DNA of 64,000 nucleotides from Lactobacillaceae bacterium (GTDB lineage Bacteria > Pseudomonadota > Alphaproteobacteria > RF32 > CAG-239): NCBI GenBank assembly GCA_031271345.1, contig JAISVX010000001.1, positions 186,001 to 250,000 of the forward strand, read 5' to 3'. The first letter of the stretch is position 1, and each line of letters starts with the position of its first letter. Under the pieces are notes generated by a model that ran no database searches, was not told the origin of the DNA, and saw only the letters and a program-made list of their open reading frames with translations. Below, one piece after another: positions 58,125 to 64,000 of this stretch. A program made the position numbers and the translations under genes.

Positions 58125-59953
58125 TTTTTATTTATTCCCTTCAGACTCTTCATCCACCATGTGTGAGGCTGAAACCCGATTTTCAAATCGGTATGTTTAT
58201 GTTCAAATTTATCCCAGTAAGCAACCCGGTCAAAAGGAGAATACCATTGCGGAATCATATAATGCCCGTTTAATAAAACCCTGTCCAAAGCTTTAACATA
58301 CGCGGCGTATTCTTCTTTGTTTTCCGCTCGGACCACGCCGGAGATAAGCTTGTCAACGATTTCGTTTTCAATGCCGATTTTATTATAAGAGCCTTTTACG
58401 TTCGCAGACTGGCTGCCCCAAAGTTCTCTTTGCTCGTTGCCGGGAGACTGGCTCATTGCATAAGACATTATTGCCATGTCAAAATCAAAATTATCCAGTC
58501 TGTTTTTGAAAACATTTATTTCTAATGTTCGAAAAGACGCGTTTATGCCGATTTTTTTTAAGTTGTCAATAAAAGGCAGCATAACGCGGGTAAATGTCGA
58601 CCCGTTTGCAGAGTTTCCAAAAACTTCAAATTCTAAAGGCTCTTTTGTTTCTAAATTTATCATTTTGCCGTCAACAAAGTCATACCCGGCTTCTTTTAGT
58701 AAAGAAACCGCTTTTTTTAGATTTTCTCTGGTTTCGTCATTGTTCTTATTTGAGGGCAGAGCCGGCTCTTTAGTAAAGACTTCTTCAGGCAGAGCGTCTC
58801 GGAATTTATTAAGAATCTCAAGCTCTTTGCCGGCTGGCAGTCCAGTTGCTTCCATGCCGGTATTGGTGAAATAGCTGTAAATTCTTTTATACTGGTTATA
58901 AAACAGCTTTTCGTTTGCCCAGTCAAAATTAAAAGCCAGTCCGACAGCCTCTCTTACTCTTTTATCTTTAAATTTGTTTTTTCTAATGTTAAACGCGAAA
59001 TGCTGCAGCGTTGCCGCGTTATTGTGGTTTATTTCGTCTTTGATTATTTTTCCCGACTTTACAATTTCGTTATTATACCCGGTCACCCATATTTTTGCGA
59101 CATATTCCGTTCTTGTGTCAATGTTGCCGGCAAATAAAGCCTGCTGGGTTACGGTTGTATCTTGATAGTAGTCGTATCTGATTTCATCAAAATTATACAT
59201 GCCTTTTACGCTTGGCATATCTTTTGCCCAATAGTCTTTGCTGCGTTTAAATGCGACGTATTTGCCCGCTTCAAATTTATCAACAACATAAGGACCGCTG
59301 CCAAGAGGAGGGGTCAGGCTTGGCTTGTCAAACTCTTTTCCCGCGAAATCTTTTTCGGAGAAAATGCTTATCTGTGAAATTATAAGCGGCAGCTCGCGGT
59401 TGTTTGTGCCTTCTTTGAAAATGAACCTTACATGGTGGTCGGAGATTTTCTCGACTCTTTCGACATCGGAGTAATATATTTTATAAATAGGGGAGCCTTT
59501 TTGCGTAATAGCGTTGAAACTGAAAATCACGTCATCCGCGGTTACGCTGCTTCCATCGGAAAACCTTGCGTTTTCATCAATAAAAAACCCAACAAAAGAC
59601 TTATCTTCCGGCAGTTCAAATTTTTTTGCAATCATCGGGTAAACCGTTGTGCTGTCATCGACAGCCTGAACGCCTAAGGTATCTAAAGTAAGCCCGGCGG
59701 TTTCTGCCGAAGCTGTTCCTTTAAGAATATACGGATTAAAATTGTCGAACCCGCCGTAAGCCGGCATGACAATTTTTCCGCCTTTGGGGGCGTTGGGATT
59801 TACATAGTCAAAACTTGTAAACCCCTTATCATATTTTATGGCGTCGTATAAAGGAATTGCGTCAGCAATAGATACATCACGCGCAAAAGCGCAAAAACAA
59901 ATTAAAGACATCAAAAGAGACAAAGAAGCGGTTTTGATTGTTCTTTGCATCAT
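58121..59953 (-). CDS. Extracellular solute-binding protein, YejA-like
   Basis: The 610-residue protein is a family 5 (peptide/nickel) solute-binding protein. It has a signal peptide (about residues 1-24, [13 protein letters not shown]). Domain signatures include [27 protein letters not shown] typical of YejA ([11 protein letters not shown]), [36 protein letters not shown], and a C-terminal [14 protein letters not shown] region. YejA-type systems import peptides, including microcin C in enterobacteria. The start directly follows the stop of the upstream gene (TAAATG) with AAGG nine bases before it. The second ATG, one codon later, is equally possible. Confidence 0.88.
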   Translation of the reverse strand: MMQRTIKTASLSLLMSLICFCAFARDVSIADAIPLYDAIKYDKGFTSFDYVNPNAPKGGKIVMPAYGGFDNFNPYILKGTASAETAGLTLDTLGVQAVDDSTTVYPMIAKKFELPEDKSFVGFFIDENARFSDGSSVTADDVIFSFNAITQKGSPIYKIYYSDVERVEKISDHHVRFIFKEGTNNRELPLIISQISIFSEKDFAGKEFDKPSLTPPLGSGPYVVDKFEAGKYVAFKRSKDYWAKDMPSVKGMYNFDEIRYDYYQDTTVTQQALFAGNIDTRTEYVAKIWVTGYNNEIVKSGKIIKDEINHNNAATLQHFAFNIRKNKFKDKRVREAVGLAFNFDWANEKLFYNQYKRIYSYFTNTGMEATGLPAGKELEILNKFRDALPEEVFTKEPALPSNKNNDETRENLKKAVSLLKEAGYDFVDGKMINLETKEPLEFEVFGNSANGSTFTRVMLPFIDNLKKIGINASFRTLEINVFKNRLDNFDFDMAIMSYAMSQSPGNEQRELWGSQSANVKGSYNKIGIENEIVDKLISGVVRAENKEEYAAYVKALDRVLLNGHYMIPQWYSPFDRVAYWDKFEHKHTDLKIGFQPHTWWMKSLKGINKK

Positions 59954-60958
59954 TTAGTCGACCTTTTTATTGTTCAGCTCTTCATTGCCGGAAACAAAAG
60001 GGTCTTTACGAATTTCGTCGTCTTTTTTGGTTTTTGCGGCAAACATATAAAAAGAATCTCTGTCAATAACAGGGGCTTCTTTTACCGAAGCTTTTATTTC
60101 TTCTTCTTTTTTGCCGTCAAAGATTTTTGACATCCATTTATTTTTACCCTCTTCAAGATTTGCATTGGAAGACACTTGCAAAGGCTCTTCTTTTTTAGAC
60201 GGCTTTGCTTCTTTCTTTGCCTCAAACTTTGGTTCAATGACGGGAGCTTTTATTTCTTCTTCGACCTTCACCGTGTCATAAGCGGGATATAAAAGAGTAT
60301 TGATATTTCCGAGAACGCCGTTTTCGATGATGTTTAAGAAGAATCTGTCTTTATCGTGCTTTTCGAACGCCGCTAAAATTATTTTATAATATGCGCAGTA
60401 TTTGATTATTGGCGCCGTAAGGCTGTCGTCAACTTTTATCATGTGGATTAAGTCTTTGGCAAATTTTGGGCTTTTGCCGCTTATTTCTAAAAGAATTTTG
60501 CCAAAAACCCATTTTTCTCCTTTTGCCGAACGCGCCCATGCATCATTAACCTTTTGTTCTGAAGTTCCAAGCTGCTTTACAATTTCAGCAATAATCTCAT
60601 TCATCTCGGACACATAAAGGTCAAACTTGCTGAGAATAAACCCGGCTTTTATGTCGCTGTCATTTTGTATCAAGGCGCGGGCGATTAAATCGCTGTATTC
60701 CTGGTTTCTTTTGGTCGTCTCAAGAATGGCGTTTAATCTTTTGGCAGCGGTGCGGTTGCCAAGAAATGAGCCGATATGCCCAAAAACTATCCAGATAATT
60801 AATATTGGCATCACTATAATTGTGGTAAAGACAAGAACGTCAATAACGCCTAAATTGATAAATTTAAGCCCGTGAAGTTTGTCGTTGATATAAATATAGC
60901 AGAATATAAACCAGCTGCAGCTTGAAAAAATCGATAAGAAAAATGCAAAATTAATCAC
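59954..60958 (-). CDS. Two-TM membrane protein of unknown function
   Basis: The 334-residue protein has two hydrophobic helices (about residues 2-24 and 38-64), then a helical domain of about 150 residues (NQEYSDLIARALIQNDSDIKAG and so on), and a long Lys/Glu-rich low-complexity tail from residue 235 with repeated EEEIKA motifs. I do not recognise the family. It lies in the inner membrane with most of the protein in the cytosol by the positive-inside pattern. It is the first gene of a leftward run with yejA and yejB, divergent from accA across an AT-rich gap of 191 bases. Confidence 0.6.
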   Translation of the reverse strand: MINFAFFLSIFSSCSWFIFCYIYINDKLHGLKFINLGVIDVLVFTTIIVMPILIIWIVFGHIGSFLGNRTAAKRLNAILETTKRNQEYSDLIARALIQNDSDIKAGFILSKFDLYVSEMNEIIAEIVKQLGTSEQKVNDAWARSAKGEKWVFGKILLEISGKSPKFAKDLIHMIKVDDSLTAPIIKYCAYYKIILAAFEKHDKDRFFLNIIENGVLGNINTLLYPAYDTVKVEEEIKAPVIEPKFEAKKEAKPSKKEEPLQVSSNANLEEGKNKWMSKIFDGKKEEEIKASVKEAPVIDRDSFYMFAAKTKKDDEIRKDPFVSGNEELNNKKVD

Positions 60959-61036
60959 TGTAAACTCCTGTATTATGATTTGGTTGCCAAATGATGATTT
61001 ATTTTATTATAAAACGAATCATTTGCAAGTAATTAC

Positions 61037-61063
61037 TTGAATATTGTTATTTTGCTTTATAAA
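61037..61063 (+). promoter_or_regulatory. Candidate promoter of accA
   Basis: TTGAAT (61037-61042), 15 bases, then TATAAA (61058-61063), giving a leader of about 80 bases. The spacing is short, so confidence is limited. Confidence 0.4.
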
Positions 61064-61149
61064 GATTAATAAAGTGAAAATAAGAGTCGAAATTTTGATG
61101 AATATGTGCTAATTAATCTACCAGATAAAAAAATTGGAGATGAAATTTC

Positions 61150-62136
61150 ATGGAAAAATCTGGAGCAGTTATTTTAGACTTTGAAAAAAACATTGTTGAA
61201 ATTGAAGCAAAGATTGAATCATTAAAAATCCTTGCTAAAGATGAGGATGTTAATATTGATGAAGAGCTTACAAGGCTTCAAAAAAAGTTAGAAAAACAAG
61301 TCGCAATATCATACAGCAGTTTAACTCCTTGGCAGAAAGCTCAAATTGCCAGACATCCAGACCGCCCGCAGTGTCTGGATTATGTTCATACTTTGATTGA
61401 AGATTTTACTCCGTTAAGCGGAGATCGACGCTTTGCCGACGATAAAACAATGATTGCCGGTATCGGTCGCTTTCATGGAATGTCCGTTGCTATCCTGGGT
61501 CAGCAAAAAGGCAAAGATCTGGAAACGCGCGTTAAATACAACTTTGGCATGGCGAAACCTGAAGGATACCGCAAAGCCCAGAGAATTATGGATTTGGCGG
61601 GTAAATTTCAGCTTCCAATCCTTGTGTTTGTCGATACGGACGGCGCTTATCCGGGTATTGACGCGGAAGCCCGCGGTCAGGCGGAGGCAATTGCCGCAGG
61701 AATTGAAAAATGCCTGCAGGTTAAGACGCCTATAGTTTCAACAATTATCGGCATGGGAGGTTCCGGCGGAGCGATTGCAATCGCGACAGCCGACAAAATT
61801 CTTATGCTGGAAAACTCTATTTATTCAGTAATCTCTCCAGAAGGCTGCGCTTCTATTTTATGGCGCTCCGCCGATAAAGTGAAAGAAGCAGCCGAGGCTT
61901 TAAAGCTGACAGCTCAGGATTTGAAAAAACTGAAGGTTATCGACGAAATAATCCCCGAGCCAACCGGCGGCGCCCACCGCGACAGAGAAGCCATAATAAA
62001 TAAAGTCGGCGAAGCAATTTTCAAAAATCTGAAAGAACTTATTGATGTCGACGGCGAAACAATTAAAAAACAGCGCACAGAAAAGTTTTTGGCGATGACA
62101 AGAAATATTTCAGAAAAAGAGAAAAAAGGAAAATAA
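61150..62136 (+). CDS. accA: Acetyl-CoA carboxylase carboxyltransferase alpha subunit
   Basis: AccA, with AccD, moves the carboxyl group from carboxybiotin to acetyl-CoA, making malonyl-CoA for FabD. The 328-residue product has an N-terminal helical segment (FEKNIVEIEAKIESLK), the carboxylase signature QIARHPDRPQCLDYV, DRRFADDKTMIAGIGRF, and the oxyanion region GMGGSGGAIAIA and IYSVISPEGCASILWR. GGAG precedes the start. RmuC follows 3 bases after its stop, a less usual neighbour. A GC-like codon shift was not obvious by eye. AccD, AccB and AccC are not in the window. Confidence 0.95.
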   Translation: MEKSGAVILDFEKNIVEIEAKIESLKILAKDEDVNIDEELTRLQKKLEKQVAISYSSLTPWQKAQIARHPDRPQCLDYVHTLIEDFTPLSGDRRFADDKTMIAGIGRFHGMSVAILGQQKGKDLETRVKYNFGMAKPEGYRKAQRIMDLAGKFQLPILVFVDTDGAYPGIDAEARGQAEAIAAGIEKCLQVKTPIVSTIIGMGGSGGAIAIATADKILMLENSIYSVISPEGCASILWRSADKVKEAAEALKLTAQDLKKLKVIDEIIPEPTGGAHRDREAIINKVGEAIFKNLKELIDVDGETIKKQRTEKFLAMTRNISEKEKKGK

Positions 62137-62139
62137 ACA

Positions 62140-63285
62140 ATGCCTTTAGAGCTGGACTTAAATTTACTCCTTATAATCGGGGCTGGTATATTTGGGGTTC
62201 TGTTTCTGTTTGTCATTTTGTATTTTGCGTTTGGAAAAAAAGAAAAGATAAGCCTTTCAGATGTCGCGGAAAACATGTTTCGCGCGCAGGCAGAGCTGGC
62301 TGGGCGTATTGCGCAAATGTCTGAAAGCAGCTTAAATCAGCAGGCAAAAATCGCAGAGGCGATTAATGAGCAGAAAATCTCCGTTCTTCAGATGGTCGAC
62401 GAGAAACTTCTTCAGGTGACGAAAAATGTCGGAGAAGGATTGCAGCAGTCAACGACCAAAACTACGGAAACTTTGAACGATTTACGCGAAAGGCTGGCAA
62501 AGATTGATGTCGCTCAGCAGAAAATCTCTTCTCTTTCAGAGCAGGTTGTTTCTTTGCAGGAAGTTCTTAACAACAAACAGGCAAGAGGCGCTTTCGGGGA
62601 GATTCAGCTTAATGATATAGTAATCTCCGCGCTTCCTCCTTCGGCTTATTCTTTTCAGGTCACTTTAAGCAATCAGAAAAGAGCGGACTGTGTTCTTAAT
62701 CTGCCCAACCCTCCAGGCATGATAATTATTGACTCGAAGTTTCCTCTGGAAAGCTATCAGGCTCTGAGAAATGCCGAAAGCGAGAGAGAAAAACTGGAGG
62801 CCGCAAGATTTTTTAAAACCTCGGTTTTAAAGCATATAAAAGATGTTGCGGAAAAATATATTATTCAAGGCGAGACCGCGGAGTCGGCCTTAATGTTCCT
62901 GCCTTCGGAATCGATATATGCCGAGCTTCACGCAAACTTTGTCGATGTGGTTGAGACCTCGTATCGAAGCAAAGTCTGGATTGTTTCGCCAACAACCCTG
63001 ATGGCAACGTTAAATACTGTCAGAGCGGTGCTGAAAGATGCGCGTATGCGCGAGCAGGCTGGAGTTATACAAAAAGAGGTCGGCTATCTTATTGAAGACA
63101 TAGCGCGTCTTGACGATAGAATTGAAAACTTATCAAGGCACTTTGACCAGGCGGGAAGGGATATTGGCGAGATTAAAATCTCTTCGGGAAAAATATCTAA
63201 AAGAATCGGAACAATTGAAGATATTCAGCTTGGCGATGATGCAAAAGTTTTGGAACAGAACCCCGCAAAGCTGCTGTCGGAATAA
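62140..63285 (+). CDS. rmuC: DNA recombination protein RmuC
   Basis: The 381-residue RmuC-family protein limits recombination between inverted repeats and may be a nuclease. It has an N-terminal transmembrane helix (about residues 9-29), a long coiled coil with LNQQAKIAEAINEQKISVLQ and LRERLAKIDVAQQKISSL, the conserved ARGAFGEIQLNDIV segment near residue 150, a restriction-endonuclease-like core with MIIIDSKFPLESYQ, and FLPSESIYAELHA. It follows accA by 3 bases, so the two are co-transcribed. The membrane anchor would place the nuclease domain in the cytosol. Confidence 0.93.
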   Translation: MPLELDLNLLLIIGAGIFGVLFLFVILYFAFGKKEKISLSDVAENMFRAQAELAGRIAQMSESSLNQQAKIAEAINEQKISVLQMVDEKLLQVTKNVGEGLQQSTTKTTETLNDLRERLAKIDVAQQKISSLSEQVVSLQEVLNNKQARGAFGEIQLNDIVISALPPSAYSFQVTLSNQKRADCVLNLPNPPGMIIIDSKFPLESYQALRNAESEREKLEAARFFKTSVLKHIKDVAEKYIIQGETAESALMFLPSESIYAELHANFVDVVETSYRSKVWIVSPTTLMATLNTVRAVLKDARMREQAGVIQKEVGYLIEDIARLDDRIENLSRHFDQAGRDIGEIKISSGKISKRIGTIEDIQLGDDAKVLEQNPAKLLSE

Positions 63286-63351
63286 ATTTTATAAATAAAT
63301 TAACCTATTTGGTTTAGTGTAATCAGCAAAGATTTTAGGCAAAGGCTGGTT

Positions 63352-64000
63352 ATGTTTTTACAATGGATTAAAGCAGGCAAAGTATATTTGGATAGAAGGA
63401 TGATAGTAATGACCCTGTTGGGCTTTGCCAGCGGGTTCCCGATGTCTTTGGTTACTTCGACGCTTAGTCTCTGGCTTAATAAATCGGATATTTCAAAAAA
63501 AACCATAGGTTTGTTTTCGCTGGTAAAAACCCCCTATAGCTTTAAATGGCTGTGGGCGCCGGTAGTTGACAGGATTGGCATTCCGTTTTTTCATAAAATG
63601 GGCAGACGCAGAAGCTGGGCGGTTTTTACGCAGATACTGCTTCTGCTTTCCATACTTGGAATGTCGCGGATTGACCCGAAAGCGCATATATATCTTCTCG
63701 CATTTTTTGCTGTTTTGGTAGTGATTGCGTCGGCGTCTCAGGATATTGTTTTGGACGCGTACCGTATAGAAACTTTTGCCCCAAAAGAGCAGGGCGCGGG
63801 AACGGCGATGTTTGTGCTGGGGTATAGGATTGGAATGTTGTTTTCCGGGGCGGGTGCCTTATGGTTTATTCATGCGACAAATCTGGGGTGGAACAGCGTT
63901 TATCTTCTTGTGGCAACTGGTTCGTTTGTCGGTATTTTTACAATCTTATTTATCAAAGAACCTGAGGGAGAACCTGCCGTACCGATAAAAGGCGCGGACT
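63352..64000 (+). CDS. ampG: AmpG-like muropeptide permease (partial, N-terminal part)
   Basis: The frame starts at ATG 63352 with AAAGG six bases before it and runs off the right edge, leaving 216 residues. It has about five or six predicted membrane helices and the AmpG hallmarks GFASGFPMSLVTSTLSLWL and SLVKTPYSFKWLWAPVVDR, with ASASQDIVLDAYRIE in the middle of the half-molecule. AmpG, a major-facilitator transporter, imports anhydro-muropeptides made by lytic transglycosylases such as the MltA encoded at 12700. Its C-terminal half is outside the window. Assignment to AmpG rather than another MFS branch rests on these motifs. Confidence 0.85.
   Translation, partial: MFLQWIKAGKVYLDRRMIVMTLLGFASGFPMSLVTSTLSLWLNKSDISKKTIGLFSLVKTPYSFKWLWAPVVDRIGIPFFHKMGRRRSWAVFTQILLLLSILGMSRIDPKAHIYLLAFFAVLVVIASASQDIVLDAYRIETFAPKEQGAGTAMFVLGYRIGMLFSGAGALWFIHATNLGWNSVYLLVATGSFVGIFTILFIKEPEGEPAVPIKGAD

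Overview
The window looks like a chromosomal segment of an AT-rich alphaproteobacterium. The supporting evidence is gene order known from that class: mnmE and rho facing coaE and dnaQ across a long AT-rich gap; smr, mltA, a Tim44-like gene and divergent secB; aroK facing xerD; an lptF-lptD-surA-rsmA run; alphaproteobacterial-type addB-addA-trxA; and a Mic60 (mitofilin) homologue beside tsaD. Several usual neighbours are absent from these blocks (maf, aroE and hemE near the gap, aroB after aroK, lptG and pdxA in the lpt run, hemC/hemD/hemY by Mic60), which suggests a streamlined, possibly host-associated organism. That lifestyle is inference.

Layout. 1-1825: three unknown leftward genes, two of them diverged paralogues. 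1872-7747: mnmE, a methyltransferase, a HAD phosphatase, a secreted protein, a membrane protein and rho. 7748-8222: the only long gene-free stretch, proposed here as oriC, with consensus DnaA boxes and CtrA-type sites. 8223-16928: coaE, three tandem membrane paralogues, dnaQ, an F420-ligase-like gene, smr-mltA-Tim44, secB, nth and tsaD. 17015-20021: Mic60, an ADP-dependent sugar kinase homologue and a histidine phosphatase. 20044-27913: corC, aroK, xerD, lptF, lptD, surA and rsmA. 28015-36512: fabG, fabD, a GT2 enzyme, a HIT protein, ftsK, luxS and malic enzyme. 36519-48450: grpE, a long glycogen synthase, a barrel-like outer-membrane protein, rph, rdgB, addB, addA and trxA. 48496-55313 (leftward): a cysteine-rich secreted protein, hemW, a 998-residue secreted protein with tandem repeats and a catalytically dead trypsin-like domain, comM and a lipoprotein. 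55548-64000: rpsF-rpsR-rplI, a tiny membrane protein, yejB-yejA, accA, rmuC and the start of an ampG-like gene.

Two classes of gene are interleaved. Most housekeeping genes have a purine-rich Shine-Dalgarno sequence and sit in tight operons. About eight genes of unknown function (1-345, 360-1004, 1187-1825, 5615-6439, 28015-28467, 34213-34734, 39455-40357, 56826-56960) have U/A-rich leaders with no Shine-Dalgarno sequence, stand mostly alone, and usually end in a strong hairpin terminator. They are the best candidates in the window for an undescribed gene set.

No rRNA, tRNA, CRISPR array, insertion sequence or prophage was recognised. GC and codon remarks are by eye; no computation or database search was run.
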